NCBI RefSeq assembly: GCF_015352985.1
Contig: NZ_JACYXF010000001.1
Location: 124,001-188,000, forward strand
Length of the DNA stretch: 64,000 bases
From: Noviherbaspirillum malthae
GTDB lineage: Bacteria; Pseudomonadota; Gammaproteobacteria; Burkholderiales; Burkholderiaceae_D
Reading direction: 5' to 3'
The notes beneath the pieces are model-generated. The model worked only from the letters and a program-made list of their open reading frames with translations, made no database searches and was not told the origin of the DNA. Shown here one piece after another: positions 27,688 through 38,083 of this stretch; position 1 is the stretch's first letter; each line of letters starts with the position of its first letter. Position numbers and translations under genes: made by a program.

Positions 27688-27820
27688 CGGCGAAGCTCAC
27701 TCTCAGGACTTGGGGCGTAGGACGTGGAACGGCATGTGCGGCCAGAATATTTCCGCATGGTACCGTGCCGGACCGCGGCTCACAAGGCTTTGAGCCAGCT
27801 TTGAGCGGGATGGTTGTGGC

Positions 27821-28708
27821 TTAGAATGCCAGCGTCAGTTCAATGTCTTGCCCGACTTTCAACAACTGGCCTTCGCCCTGAAGCAGGATGGTGTTCATGC
27901 CGAACGCAATTCCGCCGTCGACTTTGGGATTGACGCGATAGGTCTGCAGAATGTCGAGCGGGTCAGGTCCGACTTCGCCGGTCGCCTGGTCGATCGCAGG
28001 CATGGGGCAGCGCGGGCAGGGCTTCACAGGCTTGAGAACGGCATTGCCGATATTGAACGAAGCGGCGTAATCCTCTTCGAAGGCTTCGACGCCGCCGATC
28101 ACGATGTTGGGCCGGAACCGGTTCATCGGCAGCGCAGGGCGGCCCTGCGCCTGCAGCTTGCCGTTCAGGTCGTCAAGCGAAGCCTGTGAAATCACCAGCA
28201 TCGGATAGCCGTCCGAGAACAGGGTGGGCGCTTCGACGCCTTCGGTCCATTTGGGGTTGGCAAGGCGCTTGGCTTCGGCATGGAAGCGCACCAGCCGGCA
28301 CGGCACGCCGAGGAATTTCGAGAACCAAGTGGCGGTCACCTCGTCGCAGTCGTAAGCTTTCAGCTCCTCATCCCAGATCCTGACGGCAAGCGTCTTTTCG
28401 TCTTCCGGGTCCGGCAGGCCGAGCGGCACTTCCAGGCGCAGCATGCCGGGCGCGCGCAGTTCCAGCGTGTCGGCCTTGATGCGCGGCGCGATCAGCGCCA
28501 TGCGCGGGAAGTCGCGCTGCGTCATGTAATTTCCCTGCGCATCGACGACCATCCATTCGCGATCATAGATGTGTTCGCTCATCAGGCCGGCGGCGGTCAG
28601 CGTGGCCTCGCGCAGCGAGATGCCGGCGCAGGACTTGACGGGATACAGGTTGAGTTCGGTGAGGATGGGCATGGGATGGAGGCGTTCGTGCAGCGAGATG
28701 TCAGCCAT
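27821..28708 (-). CDS. MOSC-domain protein (YcbX-like)
   Basis: The 295-residue protein has the MOSC N-terminal beta-barrel (LTELNLYPVKSCAGISL) and the MOSC domain with the conserved cysteine in KPCPRCPMPAID. YcbX-type proteins bind molybdenum cofactor and reduce N-hydroxylated compounds; E. coli YcbX also carries a ferredoxin domain, which is absent here. A second in-frame ATG at 28672 (MPILTELNLYPVKSC) may be the real start, as it lies closer to the conserved region. It is followed on the same strand by no close gene and preceded by ychF. Confidence 0.85.
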   Translation of the reverse strand: MADISLHERLHPMPILTELNLYPVKSCAGISLREATLTAAGLMSEHIYDREWMVVDAQGNYMTQRDFPRMALIAPRIKADTLELRAPGMLRLEVPLGLPDPEDEKTLAVRIWDEELKAYDCDEVTATWFSKFLGVPCRLVRFHAEAKRLANPKWTEGVEAPTLFSDGYPMLVISQASLDDLNGKLQAQGRPALPMNRFRPNIVIGGVEAFEEDYAASFNIGNAVLKPVKPCPRCPMPAIDQATGEVGPDPLDILQTYRVNPKVDGGIAFGMNTILLQGEGQLLKVGQDIELTLAF

Positions 28709-28754
28709 GGGGTCCGCAGACTGAGGCCCAGCCTGCGGAACGGCTCGTTGAAAA

Positions 28755-29846
28755 TCAGACGTTGAACAGGAAATTCAGCACGTCGCCGTCCTTGACGATG
28801 TATTCCTTTCCTTCGGCGCGCATCTTGCCCGCTTCCTTGGCGCCCTGTTCGCCCTTGAAGGCGATGAAGTCGTCGAAGGCAATGGTCTGTGCGCGGATGA
28901 AGCCGCGTTCGAAGTCGGTGTGGATCACGCCGGCCGCCTGCGGTGCCGTGGCGCCGACGGGAACGGTCCAGGCGCGCACTTCCTTGACGCCGGCGGTGAA
29001 GTAGGTCTGCAGGCCGAGCAGCTTGAAGCCGGCGCGGATCAGGCGGTCCAGGCCCGGCTCTTCCATGCCCATGTCGGCGAGGAAGGCACCCTTGTCCTCG
29101 TCTTCCAAGTCGGCGATTTCAGCCTCGATCGCGGCGCAGATGGCGACGATGGGCGCGTTCTGCTCCTTCGCATACGCGCTCAGCTGGTCGAGCAGGGGAT
29201 TGTTGGTGAAGCCGGTGTCGGAGACGTTGGCGACATACATTGCCGGCTTGGCGGTGATCAGGCAGAACGGCTTGATCAAGGCCATTTCCTCTGCATCCAG
29301 GCCCATGGCCCTTACCGGCTTGGCGTCGTTGAGCTGCGGCAGGATGCGCTCGAGCAGGGCGACCAGCTTGATCGCATCCTTGTCGCCCGACTTGGCTTTC
29401 TTGGTTTCCCGCTGCACCGCCTTTTCGACCGTGCCCATGTCGGCCAGCGCCAGTTCGGTCTGGATCACGGCGATGTCGTCGAGCGGGCTGACCTTGCCGG
29501 CAACGTGCACGACGTTCGGATCTTCGAAGCAGCGCACGACATTGACAATGGCATCGGTCTCGCGGATATGGGCGAGGAACTGGTTACCCAGGCCTTCGCC
29601 CTTGGAGGCGCCCGCGACCAGGCCGGCGATGTCGACGAACTCGACCACGGCCGGCACGATGCGCTCGGGCTTGACGATCTCCGCAAGCTGCTTGAGGCGC
29701 GGATCCGGCACTTCGACGATGCCGACGTTGGGCTCGATGGTGCAGAAAGGATAATTTTCCGCAGCGATGCCTGCTTTGGTCAGCGCGTTGAACAGGGTGG
29801 ATTTGCCGACGTTAGGCAGGCCGACGATGCCGCATTTGAGACTCAT
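28755..29846 (-). CDS. ychF: Ribosome-binding ATPase YchF (Obg family)
   Basis: The 363-residue P-loop protein has G1 [19 protein letters not shown]3 [20 protein letters not shown], an NVSD-type G4 (ANVSDTGF) that favours ATP over GTP, a central helical hairpin, and a C-terminal TGS domain ending FLFNV. It binds 70S ribosomes and is linked to stress and translation-start control. It lies 83 bases downstream of the patatin gene on the same strand. Confidence 0.96.
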   Translation of the reverse strand: MSLKCGIVGLPNVGKSTLFNALTKAGIAAENYPFCTIEPNVGIVEVPDPRLKQLAEIVKPERIVPAVVEFVDIAGLVAGASKGEGLGNQFLAHIRETDAIVNVVRCFEDPNVVHVAGKVSPLDDIAVIQTELALADMGTVEKAVQRETKKAKSGDKDAIKLVALLERILPQLNDAKPVRAMGLDAEEMALIKPFCLITAKPAMYVANVSDTGFTNNPLLDQLSAYAKEQNAPIVAICAAIEAEIADLEDEDKGAFLADMGMEEPGLDRLIRAGFKLLGLQTYFTAGVKEVRAWTVPVGATAPQAAGVIHTDFERGFIRAQTIAFDDFIAFKGEQGAKEAGKMRAEGKEYIVKDGDVLNFLFNV

Positions 29847-29929
29847 GGTATGTACTTCGCTCAGTATTGGAAATTAACCCGGTATTCTACCGTAGCCCGT
29901 CGCCCGCCATGGAGGCATTGGGCCGCGTG

Positions 29930-31024
29930 TCAGATCGGCTGCACCAAGGCCGGATCCGGCTTGTCAATGAAGCTTGCCAGGGCGTCACGCAGGCGTTCGC
30001 CTTCGCTGATGGCCAGCTTCCAGTTGCGGACGCGGGCAGCATGATTCAGGCCGTGATAGCGGAAATCGTTGCGGTCGGGAAGTTTCCCTAGGGGCAGTGT
30101 CTGCAGGAACGACTGCGACGGCGAGATCAGGATGACATTGTCCAGCCAGTCGCGATTGGGTCCGCGGTGCGCGCGCCGCCATGGCAGGGACTTGTCCAGC
30201 CAGCCGGGCACGAGATAGTTGTTGAAATGCGGATAGAGCACCAGGCCGCCAGCGGGATTGTGCGCAATCCGGGAGTAGGGCAGGGCCAAGTGGTAATCGA
30301 TCAGGCCGCCGTCCCAGTAGGCGCCGGCGGGCGCCATCGGAATGTCGCGCACCGGCTCCATCGTGAACGGCAGCGTGCCCGAGGCTAGCAGTGCGCTTTG
30401 CAGGTTGTCCGGCGTCAGGGGAGCGAACTGGGTGTCGAAGGCATCGAATTTTGCCTTGAGCCAGAAGGCGGGGTCGCGCTGGTCGCCGATGACCACGCGG
30501 GCGAGATGGCGCGCGAGCTGCGAACGGGAAGTCAGATTGCCGAGCACCGCAAGGCTGAACCCGGCACCGACTCCGAGCTTGCGGCCCGGCGTCTTCAGCA
30601 GCCCGCGTCCGCGCGAGACGATAATCTGCAGCCGATGCCGGGGATGAGAGGTCAGTGCCTTTTCGCCGCCGGAAATGAGGCCGCCGAGAACGTTGTTGCA
30701 GGTCTGCGTCACATAAGCTGCCGAAGGGCGGTGGGGATAGGTCTGCTCGCAGTAGAGGTCGCCCAGGCGCTCGAAGGCTGCCTCCGGCTCGGGATGGCAG
30801 GCGGCAGCCATGCGCCAGGCGCCGATGGAAGCGCCGATCAGGGTGCGCTCGCGCGGCGCGGAAGGCAGCCAGCTGCCGAACAGCCATTGATCGAGCTTTT
30901 GCAGGATCAGGCCCTTGGGTCCGCCGGCAGCGCCCGGAACAATCGCCACGTCCCGCGCGCGCAATCCATGTTCACGCAGATGCGCAAGGGCTTTTACCCC
31001 GGCGTGAATGGCAAGCGGACTCAT
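29930..31024 (-). CDS. Patatin-like phospholipase
   Basis: The 364-residue protein shows the patatin fold features: a Gly-rich oxyanion loop ([12 protein letters not shown], a variant of the usual DGGGxRG), the nucleophile elbow GASIGAW and the DG dyad partner in [10 protein letters not shown]. It should hydrolyse acyl esters, the substrate being unknown. No signal peptide is seen. The start overlaps the pth stop by four bases (ATGA), so the two are translationally coupled, a neighbour pair seen in other Burkholderiales. Confidence 0.86.
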   Translation of the reverse strand: MSPLAIHAGVKALAHLREHGLRARDVAIVPGAAGGPKGLILQKLDQWLFGSWLPSAPRERTLIGASIGAWRMAAACHPEPEAAFERLGDLYCEQTYPHRPSAAYVTQTCNNVLGGLISGGEKALTSHPRHRLQIIVSRGRGLLKTPGRKLGVGAGFSLAVLGNLTSRSQLARHLARVVIGDQRDPAFWLKAKFDAFDTQFAPLTPDNLQSALLASGTLPFTMEPVRDIPMAPAGAYWDGGLIDYHLALPYSRIAHNPAGGLVLYPHFNNYLVPGWLDKSLPWRRAHRGPNRDWLDNVILISPSQSFLQTLPLGKLPDRNDFRYHGLNHAARVRNWKLAISEGERLRDALASFIDKPDPALVQPI

Positions 31025-31596
31025 TTCGCCGAGTGCAGCTTCATCATCGCTGCTTCGAACTTGCCCTCGCAGAGCATGGGAATGACGTCGATGCTCTTGC
31101 CGATGGCTTCGTCGATCAGCGGCTGCTCTTCCTTGCGCGGGCGGTGCAGCACGAAGTCCACCACAGGCTGCTGCAGGTTCAGGGTGCGCGGATGGCCGAT
31201 GCCGATGCGCAGGCGCCAGTAATCCTGCGTGCCGAGGGCAGCGGTGATGTCCTTGAGGCCGTTGTGCCCGCCGGAGGAGCCGCCCTTCTTGATCTTCGCC
31301 GAGCCCGGCGGGAGATCGAGTTCGTCGTGCACCACGAGAATGTCGTCGGCAGGAATCTTGTAGAAGCGCGCAAGCGCGCCGACGGACTGGCCGGAGCGGT
31401 TCATGAAGGTTTGCGGCTCGAGCAGCCAGACTTCCTGTCCCGCAATGCTGGTTTTCGCGGCGAGGGCGTTGTAGCGCGATTCGCGCGCCAGCCGGTTTCC
31501 GGCCAGCTGGTCAACCAGCCAGAAGCCGGCGTTATGGCGTGTCTGTTCATAGTCGGGCCCCGGATTACCGAGACCCACAATCAGGCGGATAGGCAT
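31021..31596 (-). CDS. pth: Peptidyl-tRNA hydrolase
   Basis: The 191-residue enzyme releases tRNA from peptidyl-tRNA that has dropped off ribosomes. Conserved segments are [20 protein letters not shown] (catalytic His in RHNAG), [12 protein letters not shown] and [20 protein letters not shown] (catalytic Asp). ATG 31596 gives the family start [13 protein letters not shown]; an in-frame ATG at 31629 would add eleven residues. It follows rplY on the same strand, as in many proteobacteria. Confidence 0.96.
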   Translation of the reverse strand: MPIRLIVGLGNPGPDYEQTRHNAGFWLVDQLAGNRLARESRYNALAAKTSIAGQEVWLLEPQTFMNRSGQSVGALARFYKIPADDILVVHDELDLPPGSAKIKKGGSSGGHNGLKDITAALGTQDYWRLRIGIGHPRTLNLQQPVVDFVLHRPRKEEQPLIDEAIGKSIDVIPMLCEGKFEAAMMKLHSAK

Positions 31597-31752
31597 GCTT
31601 GAAGGCGCTTCTGCCGCAGGAGGACGCATGGCGGCATGTTGGCGCGGAGTAAAAATTGCGATTATCGGGGAAGTCGGCGGCTATCGTCCAACATCTGCGG
31701 GAATGGCCGCCGGCCCTGGATTGCCAGCGATGCAATTTCAGGCGGCGCAAAT

Positions 31753-31779
31753 AAAAAACCCTGCCGCGAGGGCAGGGTT
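31753..31779 (-). terminator. Rho-independent terminator of rplY
   Basis: On the minus strand, stem AACCCTGCC with GGCAGGGTT (31757-31765 and 31771-31779) and a 5-base loop is followed by six T. It lies 23 bases after the rplY stop. Confidence 0.9.
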
Positions 31780-31801
31780 CTCTTGATGCGGTAACAACCG
31801 A

Positions 31802-32407
31802 TTACTTCGCTTCGCCTTCGGCAGCAGCGTCGTCAGCCGAAACCTGGCCGGCAGGAATGCTTGCAGTTGCGATGGTCGGGTTGTCCTGGCCGTGCAGCAC
31901 AGCGGTAACGCCGTTGGGCAGCTTGATGTCGGACAGGTGCACGGATGCGCCGGCTTCGACATTGGACAGGTCGACTTCGACGAACTCGGGCAGATCGCCC
32001 GGCAGGCAGCTGACGTCCAGTTCGTTGACCACGTGGCTGATCACCGCGCTGGACAGCTTGACGGCCGGCGAAATTTCAGCGTTCACGAAGTGCAGCGGCA
32101 CCTTGACGTGGATCTTCTGGTTCTGGTCGACGCGCTGGAAGTCGGCGTGCAGGACCAGCTGCTTGAATGCGTGCATCTGGAAGTCGCGCAGCAGGACTTT
32201 CTCAACCTTGCCTTCGATTTCCATGTCGAGGATCGACGAGTGGAAAGCTTCTTTCTTCAGGGCGTGGAACAGCGCATTGTGATCGAGAGCGATAGCGACC
32301 GGTGCAGCCGTGCCACCGTAGATGATGCCCGGTGTCTGGCCAGCATTGCGCAGGCGGCGGCTCGCTCCGGACCCCTGCTCTTTGCGTGGGAATGCAACAA
32401 CTTTCAT
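31802..32407 (-). CDS. rplY: 50S ribosomal protein L25/general stress protein Ctc
   Basis: The 201-residue protein is the long (TL5/Ctc) form of L25, with an N-terminal 5S rRNA-binding domain ([21 protein letters not shown] segment, here [20 protein letters not shown]) and a C-terminal beta domain ([20 protein letters not shown]), ending in an acidic Ala-rich tail. It binds 5S rRNA in the large subunit. It lies between prs and pth, a conserved order, with its own terminator. Confidence 0.96.
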   Translation of the reverse strand: MKVVAFPRKEQGSGASRRLRNAGQTPGIIYGGTAAPVAIALDHNALFHALKKEAFHSSILDMEIEGKVEKVLLRDFQMHAFKQLVLHADFQRVDQNQKIHVKVPLHFVNAEISPAVKLSSAVISHVVNELDVSCLPGDLPEFVEVDLSNVEAGASVHLSDIKLPNGVTAVLHGQDNPTIATASIPAGQVSADDAAAEGEAK

Positions 32408-32470
32408 TTTGATACTCCAGTAATGGCAGGGCGCTGCCCTGCGTTGACGCCCCCCGCGACCAGGGGACGT

Positions 32471-32500
32471 AAAAAACCTGCGACCCGAAAGGGCCGCAGG
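32471..32500 (-). terminator. Rho-independent terminator of prs
   Basis: On the minus strand, CCTGCGGCCC and GGGTCGCAGG (complements of 32491-32500 and 32477-32486) form a 10-base stem with one mismatch and a 4-base loop, followed by six T. Confidence 0.85.
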
Positions 32501-32513
32501 GAAATTCTGATGC

Positions 32514-33464
32514 TTAGTCGATGAAGAGCGAGCTGACCGAGTCGCCCTTGGTGATGCGCTTGAAAGTTTCGGCCAGCAGTTCCGCAGCGGTCAGCTGGCG
32601 GATCTTCGGGCATGCCCGGGCAGCGGCTGTCAGCGGGATGGTGTCGGTGACGACCAGCTCATCCAGCGGGGAAGTGGCGATGCGCTCGATGGCCGGGCCC
32701 GACAGCACCGGGTGGGTACAGTAGGCCACCACTTTCTTGGCGCCGCGTGCCTTCAGCACTTCGGCTGCCTTGGTCAGCGTGCCCGCGGTATCGACCATGT
32801 CGTCCATGATGACGCAGTTGCGGCCTTCGACTTCACCGATGATATGCATCACTTCGGAAACATTGGCCTTGGGACGGCGCTTGTCGATGATGGCGAGATC
32901 GCAGTTCAGGCGCTTCGCCAGTGCGCGGGCGCGAACCACGCCGCCGACGTCCGGCGACACGACCAGCAGGTCATCGTAATTCTTGGCCACCAGGTCGGAC
33001 AGCAGGATGGGCGATGCGTAGATGTTGTCGACCGGGATATCGAAGAAGCCCTGGATCTGGTCTGCATGCAGGTCCATGATCAGGACGCGCTCGACGCCGA
33101 CCTGCTGCAGCATGTTGGCAACGACTTTGGCCGAGATGGCGACGCGGGCGGAACGTGGACGGCGATCCTGGCGGGCGTAGCCGAAATAGGGGATGGCTGC
33201 GGTGATGCGGCCTGCGGATGCGCGCTTGAGGGCATCGACCATCAGCATGATTTCCATCAGGCTGTCATTGGTGGGGGCGCAGGTCGACTGCAGGACGAAG
33301 ACATCCTTGCCGCGGACGTTCTCGTTGATTTCCACCATCACTTCACCATCGGAGAACTTGGAGACCACCGCCTTGCCGAGCGGGAGGCCAAGCTGCTTGG
33401 CCACTCCCGCGGCCAGCTCCGGGTTTGCGTTGCCGGTAAAGACCATCAGGTTTTCAAGCGCCAT
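32514..33464 (-). CDS. prs: Ribose-phosphate pyrophosphokinase
   Basis: The 316-residue PRPP synthase makes phosphoribosyl pyrophosphate from ribose 5-phosphate and ATP. Family segments are [20 protein letters not shown], the ATP-binding [20 protein letters not shown], the metal site [18 protein letters not shown] and the PRPP loop [17 protein letters not shown]. Length is typical. Its upstream neighbour is tRNA-Gln, with a hairpin between. Confidence 0.97.
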   Translation of the reverse strand: MALENLMVFTGNANPELAAGVAKQLGLPLGKAVVSKFSDGEVMVEINENVRGKDVFVLQSTCAPTNDSLMEIMLMVDALKRASAGRITAAIPYFGYARQDRRPRSARVAISAKVVANMLQQVGVERVLIMDLHADQIQGFFDIPVDNIYASPILLSDLVAKNYDDLLVVSPDVGGVVRARALAKRLNCDLAIIDKRRPKANVSEVMHIIGEVEGRNCVIMDDMVDTAGTLTKAAEVLKARGAKKVVAYCTHPVLSGPAIERIATSPLDELVVTDTIPLTAAARACPKIRQLTAAELLAETFKRITKGDSVSSLFID

Positions 33465-33499
33465 GGAACACCTAGGTGAGAGATAGGGTTAAAAATTTG

Positions 33500-33545
33500 A
33501 AAAGCCGCCAAGGCTTTGACGTATCGTCTTGCGTTGGCGGCTTTT
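33500..33545 (-). terminator. Long-loop hairpin between tRNA-Gln and prs
   Basis: AAAAGCCGCCAA (33500-33511) and TTGGCGGCTTTT (33534-33545) form a perfect 12-base stem with a 22-base loop. On the minus strand it follows the tRNA and ends in TTTT and then a short A/T-rich run, so it probably terminates or processes the tRNA transcript. Confidence 0.7.
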
Positions 33546-33563
33546 GGTTTCTTCTGTATTTAA

Positions 33564-33640
33564 TGGCAGAGGAGGAAGGATTCGAACCTTCGAATGCCGG
33601 AATCAAAATCCGGTGCCTTGACCAACTTGGCGACTCCCCT
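33564..33640 (-). tRNA. tRNA-Gln (anticodon TTG)
   Basis: The complement folds as a 77-base tRNA including encoded CCA. The acceptor arm is AGGGGAG with CTCCTCT (one G-T pair). The D arm contains GCCAAGTTGGTCAAGGC. The anticodon arm is CCGGA-TTTTGAT-TCCGG with anticodon TTG. The T arm is GAAGG-TTCGAAT-CCTTC, and the discriminator is G. It sits 58 bases downstream of ispE and upstream of prs, so it is probably cut out of a longer mRNA or made from its own promoter. Confidence 0.98.
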
Positions 33641-33698
33641 ACGCAACCTGTCTGTTCAATCTTGCCGATACGCTGGCAACATCGAACGAATCCTTGAC

Positions 33699-34568
33699 TT
33701 ACTGCTGACCCAGCAAATACGAGAGCGGGTGATGCTCGATCGCCTGGGCTTTCCATGCTTTCCAGCTCGAACGTCCGGTGTTTCGAAAAACGTGAAGCAC
33801 TTCATCAGCTTCATGCTCTTCCGAAAAGGCGCAAAACACACATGCACCCGAACCAGTCATCCTTGCATCGCCATATTGTCGTAGCCATTGCAGCGCTTCG
33901 TCAATCGGCGGAAACAGCTTGGTCGCCACGACTTGCAGGTCGTTTTTCCCGAATTGATTTGTCGCTTCAGGAAAGTCCGTTATTCTGACGGCTTTCGTAT
34001 CTCTTGTCAATTCCGGATCGGAAAATATTGCTGCGGTCGGTGCGGCGATGCCGGGTTCGATGACAATGTACCAAAGTTTGGGCGTCGAAATCCGGGTTAG
34101 TTCCTCACCGATGCCCTCGGCAAACGCATTGGTGCCGAAGATGAAGAAGGGCACGTCGGCGCCGAGCTGCACGCCGAGCTGCATCAGTGCCCGGCGCTCC
34201 AGCCCGGTTTCCCATAAATGATTCAATGCAATCAGCGCCGTCGCCGCATCGGACGAGCCGCCGCCCAGGCCGCCGCCCATGGGCAGCAGCTTGTCGATAC
34301 CGATGTCGGCGCCAAGCGACGTTCCCGTTGCCGCCTGCAGCAGGCGCGCGGCACGCACGATCAGATCGTCGGCTTCGGCAACGCCCGGCACGTCGGTCGT
34401 GCGCCGGACCGTGCCGTCGTCGCGCACCGAAAAGTGCAGCGTGTCGCCCCGGTCGAGCAGCTGGAAGGCAGTCTGCAGCAAATGGTAGCCGTCGGCGCGG
34501 CGTCCGGTCACATGCAGAAAGAGATTGAGTTTTGCGGGGGCCGGGCAGTTGTTCAGTGTTCTTGCCAT
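33699..34568 (-). CDS. ispE: 4-diphosphocytidyl-2-C-methyl-D-erythritol kinase
   Basis: The 289-residue GHMP kinase phosphorylates CDP-ME in the MEP pathway of isoprenoid synthesis, which also feeds ubiquinone and heme farnesyl groups. Motifs are [20 protein letters not shown], the ATP loop [18 protein letters not shown] and the C-terminal [15 protein letters not shown] 34568 gives the family start [14 protein letters not shown]; the frame is open further upstream to 34811, but that part is antisense-like and overlaps lolB. The chosen start overlaps the lolB stop by 16 bases. Confidence 0.95.
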   Translation of the reverse strand: MARTLNNCPAPAKLNLFLHVTGRRADGYHLLQTAFQLLDRGDTLHFSVRDDGTVRRTTDVPGVAEADDLIVRAARLLQAATGTSLGADIGIDKLLPMGGGLGGGSSDAATALIALNHLWETGLERRALMQLGVQLGADVPFFIFGTNAFAEGIGEELTRISTPKLWYIVIEPGIAAPTAAIFSDPELTRDTKAVRITDFPEATNQFGKNDLQVVATKLFPPIDEALQWLRQYGDARMTGSGACVFCAFSEEHEADEVLHVFRNTGRSSWKAWKAQAIEHHPLSYLLGQQ

Positions 34569-35188
34569 GAGTCGATTGCGATGCGGATGGAAACGTCCCC
34601 GGCCTGCTGCGTATTGCGGACGAGATCGATGCGTTTGGGTCTTGCTTGCGGAGGAGGAGTATCGTCCGGCTGCCAGTTCGCATAGCGTATCTGCCAGCCG
34701 TCCGTAGTCACAACTTCGCTTTGCTGCGGCGTGGCGACAAAGCGCTGTCCGGATGCTGTTTGCGCAATGCCCTGCAGCCATTCGCGCAGTCCGGAAACCG
34801 GCAATGGCCATCCGAGCGTTTGTGCGGTCAGGGCATCGACATCGGGAGCATGCCGCGCGGGCTGTCCGGCTTGGGTGAGGCTGGCTCCCTGCGGTGATAC
34901 GTCGATGAGCGCGATGGTCTGACCCAGCGGAGAAAGCAGGGTGATCCTGGTCTGCGAAGGCGTCTGCATCCAGGTAAAGCTGCCGTGCACGGCCTCTTCC
35001 TTCTGCGGACCCTGGTAGCGCACCGACAGGCGGCCGCCCAGTTCGATATTTTCGGCGAGGCGGCGTTCGGCGGACTGGGTAGCAAGCGGTGCCGTCGATG
35101 ACGGCGAAGGAGGAAGGCTGCTGCAGGCGGCAAGCAGCGGCAGCAGCGCCGCGGTCAGCGTGCGCCGCCAGTTCGGGAACGATGTCAT
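34553..35188 (-). CDS. lolB: Outer-membrane lipoprotein LolB
   Basis: The 211-residue lipoprotein has signal [17 protein letters not shown] with lipobox LAAC and the LolB domain ([49 protein letters not shown]). LolB accepts lipoproteins from LolA and inserts them in the outer membrane. It lies between the TPR lipoprotein gene (4-base overlap) and ispE (16-base overlap); the lolB-ispE order is widely conserved. Confidence 0.95.
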   Translation of the reverse strand: MTSFPNWRRTLTAALLPLLAACSSLPPSPSSTAPLATQSAERRLAENIELGGRLSVRYQGPQKEEAVHGSFTWMQTPSQTRITLLSPLGQTIALIDVSPQGASLTQAGQPARHAPDVDALTAQTLGWPLPVSGLREWLQGIAQTASGQRFVATPQQSEVVTTDGWQIRYANWQPDDTPPPQARPKRIDLVRNTQQAGDVSIRIAIDSWQEH

Positions 35189-37008
35189 AGATTTACGTTG
35201 AGCCGCGCCAGTGTGTTCTTCAGCGTGTCGTTCTGCGGATCCTTCTTGCGGGCATCGCGCCAGAGCTTCTCGGCATCGGCGCGCTGCCCCTTGACCCAGA
35301 GAACCTCGCCGAGATGGGCGGCAATCTCGACATCCGGACGGATTTCATAGGCGCGGCGCAGCAGGGCTTCCGCCTCCTTCAGCCTTCCCAGCCTGAACTG
35401 CACCCAGCCCATGCTATCCATGATGAAGGGATCATCCGGTGCAAGCTTGAGCGCCTTGTCGATCAGCGTATAGGCCTCTTCGAGCCGGAGATTGCGCTCG
35501 GCCAGCGAATAGCCGAGGGCGTTGTAGGCGTGATGGTTCGCCGGCGCCAGCTGGATGATCTTGCGCAGCGACGTTTCCATCGCGTCCCATTGGCTGCTCT
35601 TTTCCGCAAGCATTGCATAGTCGTACAGCAGGTCGGTGTTGTCCGGGAATTGCTTGAGCGCTTCCTGCAATATGCGCATCGCTTCCGGCACCTGATTCGC
35701 ATCGCGCAGCAGTTGCGCCTCGGCCAGCAGTACCTGGGCATGCTCGCGCTCACCGCTGACATTGATCTCATGCAAGAGGCGCCGCGCGCCGGGCAGGTCG
35801 CGCTTGGCGATGACCTGGGCGCGCTTGAGCTGGGCGTTGAGATACGCGTCGCCCGGCTCGATCTGCGACAGCCATTTGAGAACGCCTTCGGTGTCCTTGC
35901 GCTCTTCCGCGATCTGCGCCAGCAGCAGCAGCGCCTGCGACGAATCGCGTTCCTCGTCGGGGTTGGCGGCCAGCACCTTCAGGTAGGTCGTCAGGTGCTG
36001 CTCGGCGGCCTTGAGTTCATTGGCCTGGACTTCCAGCACGCCGAGCGCGTAGAGCGATGTCAGGTCATCGGGCTGCTCCTTCAGCAGCGCTTCGAACTGG
36101 GCGCGTGCCTTCGCATATTCCTTCTGCTCGACCAGCATGCGAGCGTAAGCCAGGCGCACTTCCCGCGTCTTCGGATTCTTTGCAATGAAGTCCTGCAGAA
36201 TCTTTCCTGCTTCTGTCTTGTCAGGCGTCACCTGAGCCAGTGCCAGCGCAGCGATTTCCGAGTCGGGCTTGGCCTTGAGCGCCAGTTGCGCTTCCCTGCG
36301 GGCGCGCTGGCTGTCGCCTGCGGCGAAGGCGCCCTGGGCGAGCGCCAGATGGGCCTCGGGCATGTCGAGATAAGGAGCCAGGACCTCGTCGAGCAGAGCC
36401 AGCGCCGCTGCCTTGTCCTTGGCGCGGGCCAGCAGCCGCTGCATCTGGAAGGCCAGCAGTCCGCGCGTCTGCGGACGCGCTTCCTTCAGGCGCTGTTCCA
36501 GAATCGGCTTGGCTTCGGCGAGGTTGTCGCCGAGGATGATGAAGCTCAGGTAATACTGAGTCGCTTCGTCGGAGTTGGGCGCCAGGCTGCGCCACAGCCG
36601 CACGGCATTCATGGCCTCGTCCGGCTGCTTGGCGCTGAGCGCGATTTCCGCGGCCCGCTTTGCCAGGCGGGGATCGCGCGTCTGCTGGGCGGCGCCCAGC
36701 ATGGTGACATAGGCGGTCTGCCATTCGCCGCGCTGGACGGCGAATTCCGATGCAAGCAGCTTGTAGAGCAGCTCGTCGGTTAATTGCACCGACGGCAAGC
36801 CTTCTTCCTCGTTCTGCTCCGCGGCGCTGCTGCCCGTGCGGCGTGCCGCGACTGCCGGCTTGCGCGCCGCCGAGGCCTCGGCGGCTGCGGCATCTGCCGT
36901 CCGGGTGGCTGCTGGAGCCTGCGCGAGCGCCGAGGCCGCATTCATGCCGCCGGTGGCGCAGGCCGATAGTCCGATCGACAGAGTTACAATGAGAAGAGTG
37001 TTTTTCAA
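35185..37008 (-). CDS. TPR-repeat lipoprotein
   Basis: The 607-residue protein starts at TTG 37008, read as Met, with GGGAA upstream; the resulting [20 protein letters not shown] is a lipoprotein signal with lipobox LSAC. An in-frame ATG at 37101 would bury the signal behind 31 basic residues. A low-complexity Ala-rich linker (about residues 20-60) precedes some twelve tetratricopeptide-like helix pairs, clearest at the C-terminus ([40 protein letters not shown]). It is probably a periplasmic scaffold at the outer membrane. It is first in the TPR-lolB-ispE unit, so a role linked to lipoprotein or envelope assembly is plausible but unproven. Confidence 0.85.
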   Translation of the reverse strand: MKNTLLIVTLSIGLSACATGGMNAASALAQAPAATRTADAAAAEASAARKPAVAARRTGSSAAEQNEEEGLPSVQLTDELLYKLLASEFAVQRGEWQTAYVTMLGAAQQTRDPRLAKRAAEIALSAKQPDEAMNAVRLWRSLAPNSDEATQYYLSFIILGDNLAEAKPILEQRLKEARPQTRGLLAFQMQRLLARAKDKAAALALLDEVLAPYLDMPEAHLALAQGAFAAGDSQRARREAQLALKAKPDSEIAALALAQVTPDKTEAGKILQDFIAKNPKTREVRLAYARMLVEQKEYAKARAQFEALLKEQPDDLTSLYALGVLEVQANELKAAEQHLTTYLKVLAANPDEERDSSQALLLLAQIAEERKDTEGVLKWLSQIEPGDAYLNAQLKRAQVIAKRDLPGARRLLHEINVSGEREHAQVLLAEAQLLRDANQVPEAMRILQEALKQFPDNTDLLYDYAMLAEKSSQWDAMETSLRKIIQLAPANHHAYNALGYSLAERNLRLEEAYTLIDKALKLAPDDPFIMDSMGWVQFRLGRLKEAEALLRRAYEIRPDVEIAAHLGEVLWVKGQRADAEKLWRDARKKDPQNDTLKNTLARLNVNL

Positions 37009-37132
37009 GGGATATTCCCGGCTAATCAGGCAGATTCCAATTCTACGCCGAAGCTTGCAGTATTTGCCCGATGGGTGGAACCGGAGGCGGCGTGCTTTCA
37101 TTTGGCGACCTCGCCCCCAACTATGAATGGAC

Positions 37133-37161
37133 TTGGGTTAGTGACTGAGTCTAGTCATAAC
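37133..37161 (+). promoter_or_regulatory. Weak candidate promoter for mutM
   Basis: TTGGGT (37133-37138) and CATAAC (37156-37161) are 17 bases apart, about 50 bases before the mutM start. A TGACT...AGTCA inverted pair lies in the spacer. This is tentative. Confidence 0.25.
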
Positions 37162-37213
37162 ATGCTTGTTCCCCATCAAATTTGTCTTTCTACAAAGAAT
37201 AGTCTTTCCAACC

Positions 37214-38035
37214 ATGCCTGAATTACCTGAAGTCGAGGTCACGCGGCGCGGCGTCGCTCCGCACCTGGAAGGTCGCACGGTCACCGGGGTGACGCTGCGG
37301 CATACCGGCTTGCGCTGGCCGTTTCCGGCCGACCTCGCTCAATTGCTGCATGGCCGGCAAATTCTCAGGACCGGCCGCCGCGGAAAATACCTGCTGATCG
37401 TGTTCGACCATGGAACGCTGATCGTCCATCTGGGAATGTCGGGGCATTTGCGAATCTTGCAAGCCGGCGAGCCGCCGCAGAAGCATGATCATTTCGACCT
37501 GCTTGTCGGCGATCAACTGCTGCGCATGACCGATCCGCGCCGTTTCGGCGCCGTGCTCTGGCATGCGCATGACGACGGCGCGGTGGAAGACCATATCCTG
37601 CTGCGCAGCCTGGGCGTGGAACCGCTGGAGGATGCCTTCACGGCGCTGCTGCTGTATCGGGAGACCCGTAGGCGCAGCGCGCCGATCAAGCAGGTGTTGC
37701 TGGCAGGGGACATCGTGGTCGGCGTCGGCAACATCTATGCATCCGAAAGCCTGTTCAAGGCCGGCATCAACCCCAAAACGCCGGCGCACAGGATAGGACT
37801 GGCGCGTTATGAAAAGCTGGCGATCGCCATCCGCGAGACGCTGGCAGCTGCGATAGAAAAGGGCGGCAGCACGCTGCGCGACTTCATGGCGGTGGATGGT
37901 CAGCCCGGTTACTTTCAGCAAACCTACTTCGTCTACGACCGTACCGGGCAGCCTTGCCGGAATTGCGGTGTGGATATTCGCCAACTGAAACAGGGCCAGC
38001 GCTCCACTTTTTATTGCCCAAATTGTCAAAAGTAG
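37214..38035 (+). CDS. mutM: Formamidopyrimidine-DNA glycosylase
   Basis: The 273-residue base-excision repair enzyme removes 8-oxoguanine. Catalytic P2-E3 lies in [13 protein letters not shown], with [11 protein letters not shown], the H2TH region [17 protein letters not shown], and the C-terminal zinc finger CRNCG...CPNC with the conserved Arg/Thr of [11 protein letters not shown] 37214 is required because the enzyme uses the N-terminal proline. The other oxidised-guanine repair gene, mutY, lies 2 kb downstream on the same strand. Confidence 0.96.
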   Translation: MPELPEVEVTRRGVAPHLEGRTVTGVTLRHTGLRWPFPADLAQLLHGRQILRTGRRGKYLLIVFDHGTLIVHLGMSGHLRILQAGEPPQKHDHFDLLVGDQLLRMTDPRRFGAVLWHAHDDGAVEDHILLRSLGVEPLEDAFTALLLYRETRRRSAPIKQVLLAGDIVVGVGNIYASESLFKAGINPKTPAHRIGLARYEKLAIAIRETLAAAIEKGGSTLRDFMAVDGQPGYFQQTYFVYDRTGQPCRNCGVDIRQLKQGQRSTFYCPNCQK

Positions 38036-38083
38036 TGGCGGGTGCTAGATTCTTGGCTACAACTCAGATGAATTGGGGAAACT

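Noticed and set aside
34569..34811. 81-residue N-terminal extension of ispE into lolB
   Set aside because: It overlaps the lolB coding sequence and places the conserved kinase start far inside; ATG 34568 is the family start.
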